In this document: positions 36,579 through 45,796 of the stretch, in pieces
Numbering within the stretch: the stretch's first letter is position 1
How the letters are laid out: each line of letters starts with the position of its first letter
Assembly (NCBI GenBank): GCA_934130375.1
Contig: CAKOXW010000002.1
Span: 186,001-250,000, forward strand
Direction: 5' to 3'
Length of the DNA stretch: 64,000 nt
Origin: an uncultured Bacilli bacterium
GTDB lineage: Bacteria > Bacillota_I > Bacilli_A > RF39 > UBA660
The notes under the pieces: model-generated
The model's database searches: none
What the model was told of the DNA's origin: nothing
What the model saw: only the letters and a program-made list of their open reading frames with translations
Position numbers and translations under genes: made by a program

Positions 36579-36777
36579 TTAAAAATAAAAATCTATAAAT
36601 CTAAGGGTTCAATAAGAACGGTACCACCTTAGTTCATAGATTATATGCACTTAAATCTCTTAACGCGAGTAACGATTTGCTCCAAAACCATGTTCAATAA
36701 TTTCAGTTTATCTATTTTCACCAACAAGACTCTCTAAAAAACTTACGTTATTTACTCTTTTCTTCATCGCAATTAAC
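36579..36777 (-). promoter_or_regulatory. T-box leader specific for tRNA-Met
   Basis: The minus strand shows the stem I features AGAGAGTC and GGTGAAAA, and a specifier loop GAACATGG whose codon is ATG (36689-36691). The T-box core AAGGTGGTACCG lies at 36619-36630. Then comes a terminator pairing AATCTAT..CTAAGG with CCTTAG..ATAGATT before a T-rich tract. The TGGT of the bulge pairs with ACCA, fitting the discriminator A of tRNA-Met. Uncharged tRNA-Met should allow metG read-through. Confidence 0.93.
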
Positions 36778-36783
36778 AATGAA

Positions 36784-36812
36784 ATTATAACATGATTATT
36801 TTATAATAGCAA
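36784..36812 (-). promoter_or_regulatory. Promoter of the metG T-box transcript
   Basis: TTGCTA (36807-36812) and TATAAT (36784-36789) are 17 bp apart, just upstream of the T-box leader. Confidence 0.8.
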
Positions 36813-36822
36813 CATTTTTTTA

Positions 36823-37350
36823 TCATTCCAAATGTTTACCTAAAAATTTAGCAATAAAAATTGCTTCTTTTTGCTCATATTCTGAAATTGCACTATCAGA
36901 AGCGATAATAACTGAACCGACAGCGTCACCATTTACAACAACTGGAACGATTAAATATCTACAATTCTCAAAAAAATTAGATATAAGCTCAAAATCACCA
37001 ATTTCGTTTTCTATATATGGTTTCCTTTTGGAAATTAAATCACAAATAAATCTACTTAATTCTCTATTTAAATATTTTTTCTTTAAATTCCCAGAAGCCG
37101 CTATCACGTTATCTGTGTCCGTAATAAATATATCTTTTTTAATAACGTCATAAAATGAATCACTACATTTTTGTGCAATATCATTTAAATCAGACATATA
37201 TGAAAATTTCTTTAAAACAACTGAATCAGAATCAATAAATATTTCTAAAGATTCACCATTTTTAATTTTTAGATTTTTCCTTATTTCTTTAGGTATTACA
37301 ATTCTACCAAGTTCGTCTACCCTTCTTAATACACCCGTTGATTTCAACAT
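36823..37350 (-). CDS. spoVT: Stage V sporulation regulator SpoVT
   Basis: The 175 residues combine an AbrB-type swapped-hairpin DNA-binding domain (MLKSTGVLRRVDELGRIVIPKEIRKNLKIKNGESLEIFID) and a GAF-like C-terminal domain (about 55-175). This is the SpoVT architecture that tunes forespore gene expression in Bacillus. It follows mfd, as in Bacillus. A forespore-type promoter candidate lies upstream. Confidence 0.93.
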   Translation of the reverse strand: MLKSTGVLRRVDELGRIVIPKEIRKNLKIKNGESLEIFIDSDSVVLKKFSYMSDLNDIAQKCSDSFYDVIKKDIFITDTDNVIAASGNLKKKYLNRELSRFICDLISKRKPYIENEIGDFELISNFFENCRYLIVPVVVNGDAVGSVIIASDSAISEYEQKEAIFIAKFLGKHLE

Positions 37351-37374
37351 ATTACCTCACTTTCTGTTCAGTCT

Positions 37375-37403
37375 TATTATGTGAGTGTAACTATAAAATA
37401 TAC
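37375..37403 (-). promoter_or_regulatory. Candidate forespore promoter of spoVT
   Basis: GTATATT (37397-37403), a 15-bp spacer and CATAATA (37375-37381) approximate the SigF/SigG pattern, including the CATANTA -10. spoVT is SigG-dependent in B. subtilis. AT-richness makes this only suggestive. Confidence 0.4.
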
Positions 37404-37496
37404 CAATTAACCAATAATTAACTCTACTATGGAGTAAGTATATAATATGGGGTAGTTTAAATCAATAGGTTAAGAATAACTGGAAAAAATTACCAA

Positions 37497-40400
37497 TTAT
37501 ATAGAATTTAAGATGTCTATTAAGTAATAAATCCAATGTTTATCTAAATTATTTATATTTAATGTTAAAATTAGTCGTCTGTTTTTATATCCTAATTTAA
37601 AATTTCTAGATATTTGATATGCTTTAATAAACAAATCATCAGCCTTTATAGAGTTAGTTTTAGCTTCAGTAAATATTATCTCAATAAATCTATCATTTTG
37701 ATTTACTCTTTCAATACCTTTCTTTGTTTTCATACTTTCAAATAACTCTTCATACATATAAATTTCTATATTTTCACTTACTTTACCAAATCTATCTTCT
37801 ATTATTCCCTTGATTCTAGATAAACTTTCAAAACTATCAATTTCGTTTATCAATTTATGAATTTCTATCTTTAAGTCATCTTCTTTAACATAAGAACTAT
37901 CAATATGTGTATCAACATTTAACAAATTATTATCCTCAGTTGGTTCTGAAACATCTATACCTTTTAATTTAAGCACTTCATCATTAAGCATTTTCATATA
38001 TAATTCAATACCAATAGTATCTATAAATCCTGATTGCTCCGCTCCTAAAATATCACCTGCACCTCTAATTGACAAGTCTCTCATTGCAATTCCAAAGCCA
38101 CTCCCTAAAGATGCAAACTCTTTTATTGCTGACAATCTTTTTGTTGCAACTTCACTTAATACCTTGTGCTTTTCATACATTAAATACGCATACGCTATCT
38201 TATTAGTTCTTCCAACTCTTCCTCTAATTTGATACAACTGACTAAGTCCAAATTTATCAGAATCTAATATAATTAGTGTATTTGCATTTGGTATATCAAT
38301 ACCTGTTTCTATTATTGTTGTACAAAGTAATACATCAAATTCTCCATTAATAAATTTATACATAATATCTTCTATCTCAGATTTATTCATCCTACCATGC
38401 GCAATACCTATTTTAACATTTGGTATTAATTTTTCTATTTTAGAAACTTTACTATCAAAACTATCAATTCGATTACATAATATATAAACTTGTCCTCCTC
38501 TTGACAATTCTTTTTCTACTGCGTCTTTTAGTATATAATCATTTTCTTCTAACACATATGTTTGAACTGGATATCTATCATTAGGTGGTGTTTCAATAAG
38601 TACTAAATCTCTTATACCCACCATAGACATTTGCAAAGTTCTAGGAATTGGTGTTGCTGATAAAGTCAAAACATCAATTGTTGCCTTATATTTCTTGATT
38701 TTTTCCTTATGAGTAACTCCAAATCTTTGTTCCTCATCAACAACCAATAAACCCAAATCGTAAAATTTGACATCGTCACTCAATATACGATGAGTACCAA
38801 ACAATATATCTATCTTTCCCTTTTTTAACTTTTCAATCAAATTTTTTGCTTCCTTCTTTGTTGTAAACCTATTTAAAAGTCCAATATTTACTGGAAAACT
38901 CTTAAATCTTTCAAGAGCAGCATTATATTGCTGATTAGATAAAATTGTTGTTGGACATAAATATGCAACTTGTTTTTTTGAACACACAGCCTTAAACATT
39001 GCCCTAAAAGCAACTTCTGTTTTACCATAGCCAACGTCGCCACACAAAAGCATATCCATAGGATTAGGAGATTCCATTGCCTTTTTTATCTCAATCGTTG
39101 CTTTTTCTTGGTCCTTTGTATCCCTATATGCAAACTCATTTTCAAACATTCGCTGATTTTCATCATCTTTGACAAATGCAAAACCTTCCTTAGTCTTTCT
39201 TTCTATTGCAATCTTTAATAGAGAACTTGCAATATCTCTTAATTTACCACTAACTTTTAATTTTGTTTTTTGCCAATCACTATTATTTAAACTATTAATT
39301 TTAGGCGCAATACCTTCATTTGACGAATATTTACTTATTAATTCAATCTTTTCAACAGGAATATACAATTTACCATTATCTTTATACTTTATTTGCAAAT
39401 AGTCTTTTGTAATGTTTCCCTTTTTTAAAGCCACTATACCTTCATAAATACCTATACCATGAATATTATGTACAACATAATCACCTATATTAAGTGAATT
39501 AGCACTTTTAATTTTTACTCCATATTTAAACTTAGTTCTATATTGATGCTTCTTTTCTTTATACTTAAAAATATTATTTGAACTTAGTACAACTATATTA
39601 TCAATAATAAAGCCATTACTTATACTTTTCTTTACAAGGTTAACACAATTAGATTTACAATTATTAAAGTCAGTAATAACATATGGAATTGTTAGACTAG
39701 CAGAAACTTTCTTTATTTCGGAATCGCTATCTAAACATATTATTACTTTTCTATTTAAACTTAAATAATCTTTTAAAGTCGTGTTCATAAGTTCGATATT
39801 ATCATCAAAATTTACCGGATTACTAGTATTATAAACATCAATATTATCCAACTTCACATTTGGCAATATATCATCTACACTCATTATATATATTCCCGAT
39901 AAATACGAAATTTCCTCGAAATTTAACATAAATTTTTTAGAAATTTCATTAGAAATCATATATTCCTTTATAACATCTTCTAAATGAAGATAAGAATTAT
40001 ATATTTGAGTATAATTTTTCATAACCACAATAGGTTTTGATAGATATTCAATAATGGAACTTTTTTTATCAAGATTTTCAACTTTCGGTTCAACGTCCAT
40101 GTTACTATCAGTCAAGAATTCAGAGCAAGGATAAATATTTACTTCCTTCACATTCGAAATAGATAACTGTGTATCTACATTAAAATATCTAATTGATTCT
40201 ATTACATCACCAAAAAATTCAATTCTTATTGCATTTTCATAACCAATTGGAAAAACATCAAGTATATAACCCCTACTTGATATCTCGCCTGTTTTTGTTA
40301 CTAAAGTTTCTCTTTCATAACCAGTTGAACAAAGCAACGAAAATAATTCTTCTTTATTAATTTCTTCTCCAACTTTAAGATTAATTACTTTATTTTTCCA

Positions 40401-40754
40401 AGTACTTGAAGGTGGCAAAAATCTTAAATATCCCATTAAATTGGTAATAATTATATTCTTATTATCATTAGAAATAATTTCATTTATAGTTTCTAATCTA
40501 GTCATTTTAAATTCAGGACTAGCAATAGAAGACATTGAAATTATAAAATCATCCATAGGAAAAAGATATACATTATTTGTATAATTAGAAATTGTATTAT
40601 ATAATTTATTAGCCTCGTATACAGTACTTGTAACAACTAATATATTTGACGAATTATTTTTACATATAAAATCAATATAAGCACCTTCTAATTCATCATT
40701 TAAACCAACTACACCTGTTAAAAGACCTTCTTTAATATTTTTAAAATCATACAT
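37497..40754 (-). CDS. mfd: Transcription-repair coupling factor Mfd
   Basis: Mfd pushes stalled RNA polymerase forward and recruits UvrA. The 1085 residues are shorter than B. subtilis Mfd (~1177). An N-terminal UvrB-like region includes GLLTGVVGL and STTWKN-type blocks, and the RNA polymerase interaction domain starts near GDYVVHNIHGIGIYEGI. The RecG-like translocase has GDVGYGKTEVAFRAMFKA near 590, DEEQRFG as the DExQ box, and LYQIRGRVGR. The TRCF C-terminal domain follows. Confidence 0.96.
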   Translation of the reverse strand: MYDFKNIKEGLLTGVVGLNDELEGAYIDFICKNNSSNILVVTSTVYEANKLYNTISNYTNNVYLFPMDDFIISMSSIASPEFKMTRLETINEIISNDNKNIIITNLMGYLRFLPPSSTWKNKVINLKVGEEINKEELFSLLCSTGYERETLVTKTGEISSRGYILDVFPIGYENAIRIEFFGDVIESIRYFNVDTQLSISNVKEVNIYPCSEFLTDSNMDVEPKVENLDKKSSIIEYLSKPIVVMKNYTQIYNSYLHLEDVIKEYMISNEISKKFMLNFEEISYLSGIYIMSVDDILPNVKLDNIDVYNTSNPVNFDDNIELMNTTLKDYLSLNRKVIICLDSDSEIKKVSASLTIPYVITDFNNCKSNCVNLVKKSISNGFIIDNIVVLSSNNIFKYKEKKHQYRTKFKYGVKIKSANSLNIGDYVVHNIHGIGIYEGIVALKKGNITKDYLQIKYKDNGKLYIPVEKIELISKYSSNEGIAPKINSLNNSDWQKTKLKVSGKLRDIASSLLKIAIERKTKEGFAFVKDDENQRMFENEFAYRDTKDQEKATIEIKKAMESPNPMDMLLCGDVGYGKTEVAFRAMFKAVCSKKQVAYLCPTTILSNQQYNAALERFKSFPVNIGLLNRFTTKKEAKNLIEKLKKGKIDILFGTHRILSDDVKFYDLGLLVVDEEQRFGVTHKEKIKKYKATIDVLTLSATPIPRTLQMSMVGIRDLVLIETPPNDRYPVQTYVLEENDYILKDAVEKELSRGGQVYILCNRIDSFDSKVSKIEKLIPNVKIGIAHGRMNKSEIEDIMYKFINGEFDVLLCTTIIETGIDIPNANTLIILDSDKFGLSQLYQIRGRVGRTNKIAYAYLMYEKHKVLSEVATKRLSAIKEFASLGSGFGIAMRDLSIRGAGDILGAEQSGFIDTIGIELYMKMLNDEVLKLKGIDVSEPTEDNNLLNVDTHIDSSYVKEDDLKIEIHKLINEIDSFESLSRIKGIIEDRFGKVSENIEIYMYEELFESMKTKKGIERVNQNDRFIEIIFTEAKTNSIKADDLFIKAYQISRNFKLGYKNRRLILTLNINNLDKHWIYYLIDILNSI

Positions 40755-40802
40755 GCTATATCACCACCAAACACTAAAAGATACATTTTTAAATGTACCC
40801 AC

Positions 40803-41369
40803 CTACTTTATTTTGCCATTATACTTATTCATTAAATCATTAAAAGACATTTTAAAATAATCATCTAACAATATTACACACTTATCCATAACAGTATTAA
40901 TTGTTTCTTTTTCATAACTATTTAGCTTCCCAAGCACATAATCCTTAGTATCTATTTGTTTATTATTTGAAATACCAATTTTAAGCCTTTTATAATCTTT
41001 AGTTTTTAAATTAAATTCAATATTTTTAAGACCATTATGCCCTGCTGAACTTCCACCTGGTTTTAGTTTAAATGTACCTATTTCAAGGTCTAAATCATCA
41101 TTAATTACTAAAATATCTTCAATTGCAATATCATAATAATCTATAAACCTCTTTAAAACATCACCTGATAAATTTATATATTCTTGTGGTTTTAAGAAAA
41201 GCACTTTTTCTCCATATAAAGTTTCAATTGTATAAAACCCACCAAATTTTTCCTTATCAATTGATATATTGTGCATTTGTGAATATTTATCTAGAAGCAT
41301 AAAACCTATATTATGCCTTGTGTTTTCATATTGTTTTCCTGGATTACCAAGTCCAACTACTAATTTCAT
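40803..41369 (-). CDS. pth: Peptidyl-tRNA hydrolase
   Basis: Pth recycles peptidyl-tRNA released by drop-off. The 188 residues carry GLGNPGKQYENTRHNIGFM with the catalytic His, INDDLDLEIGTFKLKPGGSSAGHNGLKN and YKRLKIGI. The pth-mfd-spoVT order is as in Bacillus, but the group lies between rsmI and metG here. Confidence 0.96.
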   Translation of the reverse strand: MKLVVGLGNPGKQYENTRHNIGFMLLDKYSQMHNISIDKEKFGGFYTIETLYGEKVLFLKPQEYINLSGDVLKRFIDYYDIAIEDILVINDDLDLEIGTFKLKPGGSSAGHNGLKNIEFNLKTKDYKRLKIGISNNKQIDTKDYVLGKLNSYEKETINTVMDKCVILLDDYFKMSFNDLMNKYNGKIK

Positions 41370-41386
41370 ATTACCACCATCTATTC

Positions 41387-42226
41387 TTAATTATTAATTT
41401 TAACTTCTTTATATACATCGCTTTTTGACATATTTCTTTCCTTTGCAACCTTTTTTATTGCTTCTTTTTCAGTTAAACCATCTTCCATATACATATTAAC
41501 ATGCTCTTTTATAGTAATATCATCAAATGAAACAACATCTTTATTACCTTCAACAACAATAACAAATTCACCTTTAACTTCAGTAAGCATATTCATTACT
41601 TCTGATATTTTTGCGCGATATATTTCTTCAAACTTTTTACTAATTTCTCTTGAAATGCTTATCTTTCTATCTCCAAAAACATCTTTTAAATCCGCTAACA
41701 TTTCCATAATTCTATGAGGTGCCTCATAAAATATTATGGTCATTTTATTATTTTTTAAAAACTCCAATTCTTTTTTTCTTTTAGAACTTTTACTATTTAA
41801 AAAACCATAAAAAATAAATTTACTAGAATCAAGACCAGATGCGGTAATTGCTGGAATTGCCGCTGTAGCACCTGGTAACGATACTACATTATAACCTTTT
41901 TCAATCACTTTTTTAGTACATATTTCACCCGGATCGCTTAAAACGGGTGTACCTCTATCTGAAACGATTGCAACGCTCTTACCATTTTCTAAATAAGACA
42001 ATACAACTCCTACTTTTTGCTCCTCATTAAACTTATGAAACGCTATTAACTTTTTCTTTATATCATAATGATTTAATAAATTTACAGTAATTCTTGTATC
42101 TTCTGAAAAAATTACTTCAACCTGATTTAATACTTCTACTGCGCGAAATGTGAAATCCCCTAAATTTCCTATCGGAGTTGGTACTAAATACAAAGTAGGA
42201 CTTCCATCATAACTTTTTTGATTCAT
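41387..42226 (-). CDS. rsmI: 16S rRNA 2'-O-ribose C1402 methyltransferase
   Basis: This tetrapyrrole-methylase-fold enzyme has 279 residues from MNQKSYDGSPTLYLVPTPIGNLGDFTFRAVEVL. Typical segments are SEDTRITVNLLNHY, IVSDRGTPVLSDPG, SLPGATAAIPAITASGL and IFYEAPHRI. The start is chosen by GAGGTG 7 nt upstream. trmN6 ends 2 nt before it. Confidence 0.95.
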   Translation of the reverse strand: MNQKSYDGSPTLYLVPTPIGNLGDFTFRAVEVLNQVEVIFSEDTRITVNLLNHYDIKKKLIAFHKFNEEQKVGVVLSYLENGKSVAIVSDRGTPVLSDPGEICTKKVIEKGYNVVSLPGATAAIPAITASGLDSSKFIFYGFLNSKSSKRKKELEFLKNNKMTIIFYEAPHRIMEMLADLKDVFGDRKISISREISKKFEEIYRAKISEVMNMLTEVKGEFVIVVEGNKDVVSFDDITIKEHVNMYMEDGLTEKEAIKKVAKERNMSKSDVYKEVKINN

Positions 42227-42227
42227 A

Positions 42228-42953
42228 TTACACCTCTTCAAAATTTAATAATAAATTTTTAATATAACTAGTATACTCATTTTTTTCATTTTGTATATAT
42301 ATCGGTTCCATAATTTTTAAACCTGGTCTTCCATTTTTTGTTGCTTCAATCATAACAAGAATTGCTTCTTTATTAATTTTAGGATACACAAACTGAATTT
42401 TCTTCGGTTCAAGTCCATTTTCTCTCATACATATCAAAATTGATAATAATCTTTCTGGTCTGTTTACAATTGCTAAATTTCCATTATCTTTTAGTATTTT
42501 TTTAGAAATAATTATTATATCTTCAGTTGTTAGCGTTACTTCACTTCTTGCCACACACTTATTTTTACTTAAAGATTTCATACTATTTTCCTTAAAATAT
42601 GGTGGATTTGTAACAATTGTATCAAAAGTATTTGGTAAACAACTTTTGTACCAGTCTTTTACATCTAAATTAATCAACTCAATATTATTTAATTGATTGT
42701 ATTCAATACTTTTTAAGCCCAAAATATAAGATTCACTTTGTTTTTCAATACCAACTATATGTGAATTACATCTTCTCCTAAGTAACATAGGTATAGGGCC
42801 ATTACCAGTTCCAATATCTAATATATTTTTGCAACTTTTATTAATAGTTACAAATTTAGAAATAAGTATACTATCTAAAGAAAATTTAAACAACTTATCA
42901 TCTTGATAAATTTTATAAACTCCGTCCCATAACAAATCATTTAGTACTATCAT
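42228..42953 (-). CDS. trmN6: tRNA1(Val) A37 N6-methyltransferase-like protein (YabB)
   Basis: This is a 241-residue Rossmann methyltransferase with SAM motif ILDIGTGNGPIPMLL near 44, the acidic loop IVGIEKQSES, and the amino-methyltransferase motif NPPYFKEN near 117, as in TrmN6/YfiC. It has the Bacillus yabB position, next to rsmI. It overlaps ricT by 17 nt. The exact tRNA target in this organism is inferred. Confidence 0.88.
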   Translation of the reverse strand: MIVLNDLLWDGVYKIYQDDKLFKFSLDSILISKFVTINKSCKNILDIGTGNGPIPMLLRRRCNSHIVGIEKQSESYILGLKSIEYNQLNNIELINLDVKDWYKSCLPNTFDTIVTNPPYFKENSMKSLSKNKCVARSEVTLTTEDIIIISKKILKDNGNLAIVNRPERLLSILICMRENGLEPKKIQFVYPKINKEAILVMIEATKNGRPGLKIMEPIYIQNEKNEYTSYIKNLLLNFEEV

Positions 42954-43731
42954 TTACATTAACAACCAAATACTCGTCATCATCAGTTAAAATAGTATAT
43001 GATTTATTTAAAATATCTAAAGATACTACTTTACCAGATTTTCCTTTGTATTTTACTCTTTCTCCTAAATCAGGCAATTCTTTTCTATATTCTTCATAAG
43101 TTTCATTTTCATATGTTAAGCAACACAAAAGTCTTCCACATACTCCGTTAATCTTACTAGGATTTAAAGAAATATTTTGATTTTTTGCCATATTTATTGA
43201 AACAGAATCAAAATCCACCAAATATTTTGAACAGCACAACAATCTTCCACATGGACCAATTCCACCAATCTCCTTTGCTTTATCGCGAACACCAACTTGT
43301 CTTAATTCAATTCTTGTTTTATAAATTGCTGCCAAATCCTTAGCAAGAGCCCTAAAATCAATTCTTCCATCCGATAAAAAGTGAAACATTAACTGCTCTC
43401 TATCAAATGTAAAACTAGAATCAATTAATTTCATATTAAGTTTATATTTTTTTAATAATCTTTCACAATCTTTCATCGCTTTTTTTGCAAGTTCAATATT
43501 AGATTTATATTTCTTTTCATCATCTAAATTTGCTTTTTTTAGTACATTTTTTAAAGGTAAATTAAGATTTTCGGCTTTCTTAGAAATAACATTAGTAACA
43601 ACAGTACCATATTGTTTTCCTCTTTCTGTCTCTACTATAACCTTATCATTTATATTTAAGTCTAAACCATTTGGATTAAAATAATATATTCTTTTCCCTG
43701 TATCAAAACTAATTCCTATGACATATATCAT
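42937..43731 (-). CDS. ricT: PSP1-domain protein RicT (YaaT)
   Basis: The product has 264 residues. The PSP1 domain core includes ELRQVGVRDKAKEIGGIGPCGRLLCCSKYL and NGVCGRLLCCLTYE. Its paired cysteines ligate Fe-S clusters in the Bacillus RicAFT (Y) complex that aids RNase Y mRNA processing and sporulation entry. It follows holB, as in Bacillus. yabA is missing between ricT and trmN6. Confidence 0.94.
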   Translation of the reverse strand: MIYVIGISFDTGKRIYYFNPNGLDLNINDKVIVETERGKQYGTVVTNVISKKAENLNLPLKNVLKKANLDDEKKYKSNIELAKKAMKDCERLLKKYKLNMKLIDSSFTFDREQLMFHFLSDGRIDFRALAKDLAAIYKTRIELRQVGVRDKAKEIGGIGPCGRLLCCSKYLVDFDSVSINMAKNQNISLNPSKINGVCGRLLCCLTYENETYEEYRKELPDLGERVKYKGKSGKVVSLDILNKSYTILTDDDEYLVVNVNDSTK

Positions 43732-43733
43732 GT

Positions 43734-44663
43734 TTATTCCTCCATATCTATAATAATACCATCAATAAACATTGATGCATTAACATTATTTTTAATTAAT
43801 CTTACTTTTTCAAGCAATGTATTTATCTTTTTAATTATCATTTCTTCAGTATTTATGCATGAAAGTTCTCTTATATTATCTATATAATCATCAAAATAGA
43901 GCACTTCGCTCCCAAATTTATATCTTAATAAATCTCTATAAAATAAAATTACACACTCAAAAAAATTATTTAATTCTATTTTATCATTAATTTCTTCAAA
44001 AAACCTATTTTCATAAACTATTGTTTTTAACTTGTTTTTTTCATAATAATTAATAAATTCAATTACTTTTTTAACAAAATTTCTATGATATTCATTTAAT
44101 TCATCTTTGTTTTTCCAAATAGTAAAAAACAATTTATGAAGTGTTATGTCTGAAGTAATTTGATTAAATTTAATATAATCCTCTACTTTATTTTTAGAAA
44201 ATGTTAAAATTTGACATCTAGATACAATAGTTTTAAGCATTAAATTAATATTATTTGTCAGAAGAATAGCAATTATACCATCACTTGGTTCTTCTAAAAA
44301 CTTAAGTAAACTATTTGCAGCAGCAACATTTAACTTTTCAGCATCATGAATTATATAAAATCTCTTGTCATTTTCTAAAGACATTGTACTAAAAGCCTTT
44401 TGTAATTCCTCTAATTGCTCCTTTTTTATTAATTGGCCATCTGGAAATATATGCTTTAATTCAGAATAATTACCATCATCTATTCTTTTTGAAATATTTT
44501 CATCACCATTGCTTAAAACTTTTTTTACAAAAGACATAATCATTTCATATGCATATACATTATCATTTAATTCAAATAGATAGGCATGACTTAAGCCATT
44601 TTTAATGCTATTAGAAATTTGTCTATATATAATTGGTTCTTTTTTTTCATATTCTTCTAGCAT
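43734..44663 (-). CDS. holB: DNA polymerase III subunit delta'
   Basis: This is a clamp-loader subunit of 309 residues. The P-loop is absent, as normal for delta'. The sensor segment RFYIIHDAEKLNVAAANSLLKFLEEPSDGIIAILLT and the SRCQ motif (IVSRCQILTF) are typical. No zinc module is seen. It works with DnaX (encoded four genes upstream) to load DnaN. Confidence 0.9.
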   Translation of the reverse strand: MLEEYEKKEPIIYRQISNSIKNGLSHAYLFELNDNVYAYEMIMSFVKKVLSNGDENISKRIDDGNYSELKHIFPDGQLIKKEQLEELQKAFSTMSLENDKRFYIIHDAEKLNVAAANSLLKFLEEPSDGIIAILLTNNINLMLKTIVSRCQILTFSKNKVEDYIKFNQITSDITLHKLFFTIWKNKDELNEYHRNFVKKVIEFINYYEKNKLKTIVYENRFFEEINDKIELNNFFECVILFYRDLLRYKFGSEVLYFDDYIDNIRELSCINTEEMIIKKINTLLEKVRLIKNNVNASMFIDGIIIDMEE

Positions 44664-44676
44664 CTAAATCCTCCTA

Positions 44677-44862
44677 TCACAAATAAAACATAATTAAAAT
44701 CGAAAAAAATGGTAAAGACAAAATTCCAAATATTGCCGTAAAAATAACCGTAAAAGAATTAATTGGAATTAAAAAATTGAGTGGACTAATCATTAAATTA
44801 AACGCAAAAAGCGTAAATCCTGACAATACTATCTTTTTTACTACCTTTAAAATTTTATTCAT
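44677..44862 (-). CDS. bofA: BofA-like inhibitor of pro-sigma-K processing
   Basis: The 61-residue protein has two hydrophobic segments (about 10-35 and 38-61). It contains the BofA-type pattern INSFTVIFTAIFGILSLPFFSILI and lies directly downstream of recR, as bofA does in Bacillus. BofA holds SpoIVFB inactive in the forespore outer membrane. The start has AGGAGAATAT upstream. The product is shorter than B. subtilis BofA (~87), so assignment rests on synteny plus pattern. Confidence 0.75.
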   Translation of the reverse strand: MNKILKVVKKIVLSGFTLFAFNLMISPLNFLIPINSFTVIFTAIFGILSLPFFSILIMFYL

Positions 44863-44896
44863 AAATATATTCTCCTAAGAAAATATATGATTTATT

Positions 44897-45496
44897 TTAC
44901 GAAATCTTGTTTCTATTATTAAGTGCCATTGATAATGTCATTGGATCAAGATATTCCATATCTGCACCAAGTGGTATTCCGTATGCTATTCTAGAAACTA
45001 TTACGTTTTCACTTTCTAATATTTTAGATATATATAATGCAGTAGTCTCACCTTCCAATGTTGGGCTAATGGCAATTATTATTTCATCTATTTTTTCATT
45101 TTTTACTCTTTTTAAAAGCGAATTTATTTCTATATCATCTGGTCCCTTACCATCCATTGGTGATATAAGTCCATTTAATACATGATATTTACCATTATAA
45201 GTTCCTATTTTTTCTAAAGAAATAATATTCTTAGAATCTTCTACAACACATATTGTTTTGCTATCTCTTGCATCACTTTCACATATGTTGCATATTTCAT
45301 TTTCAGTAATATTACCACAAACTTTACATTTTCTTATTTTCTTTTTTACATCTATTATTGATTCAGAAAATAAATTAGCATCTTCTTCATCCATAGATAA
45401 TATGGCAAACGCTAATCTCTCAGCAGATTTTTCGCCTATTGTTGGTAATTTTTTTAAAGATTCTATTAAATTTTTTAAACTATTTGGGTATTCCAT
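44897..45496 (-). CDS. recR: Recombination protein RecR
   Basis: The 199 residues have an HhH region (LKKLPTIGEKSAERLAFAIL), a C4 zinc finger CKVCGNITENEICNIC near 56, and a Toprim domain (ICVVEDSKNIISLEKIG; AISPTLEGETTALYI). RecR loads RecA with RecF/RecO at gaps. It begins 1 nt after ebfC, within the dnaX-ebfC-recR operon. Confidence 0.97.
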   Translation of the reverse strand: MEYPNSLKNLIESLKKLPTIGEKSAERLAFAILSMDEEDANLFSESIIDVKKKIRKCKVCGNITENEICNICESDARDSKTICVVEDSKNIISLEKIGTYNGKYHVLNGLISPMDGKGPDDIEINSLLKRVKNEKIDEIIIAISPTLEGETTALYISKILESENVIVSRIAYGIPLGADMEYLDPMTLSMALNNRNKIS

Positions 45497-45497
45497 T

Positions 45498-45791
45498 TTA
45501 CATTAATCCTGATAAGCCACCAAATTTACCCATTTTTGACTCTGTTTCTTTTTCTATTTTCTTAATATTATCATTTACGGCTAATGAAATCAAATCTTCT
45601 AACATTTCTATATCATCTTTGTCTAAATTTTCCTTATCAATTTTAACACTTGTAATTTCTTTAGTACCTTTCATTTCTATTGTTAAAAAGCCTTGGGTAC
45701 TTGTAAAATTTTTTTCGTCTATTTCATTTTTTGCCTTCATCATATCTCTTTGTAGTTTTTGTGCTTGTTGCATCATCGCTTGCATATTCAT
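45498..45791 (-). CDS. ebfC: YbaB/EbfC nucleoid-associated protein
   Basis: The 97-residue product starts MNMQAMMQQAQKLQRDMMKAKNEI, followed by FLTIEMKGTKEITSVKIDKENLDKDDIEMLEDLISLAVNDNIKKI, and ends GGLSGLM. It is a small dimeric DNA-binding protein always paired with dnaX/recR. The start is chosen with GGAAGG 9 nt upstream. An ATG three codons earlier is too close to the SD. Confidence 0.94.
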   Translation of the reverse strand: MNMQAMMQQAQKLQRDMMKAKNEIDEKNFTSTQGFLTIEMKGTKEITSVKIDKENLDKDDIEMLEDLISLAVNDNIKKIEKETESKMGKFGGLSGLM

Positions 45792-45796
45792 TGTTA

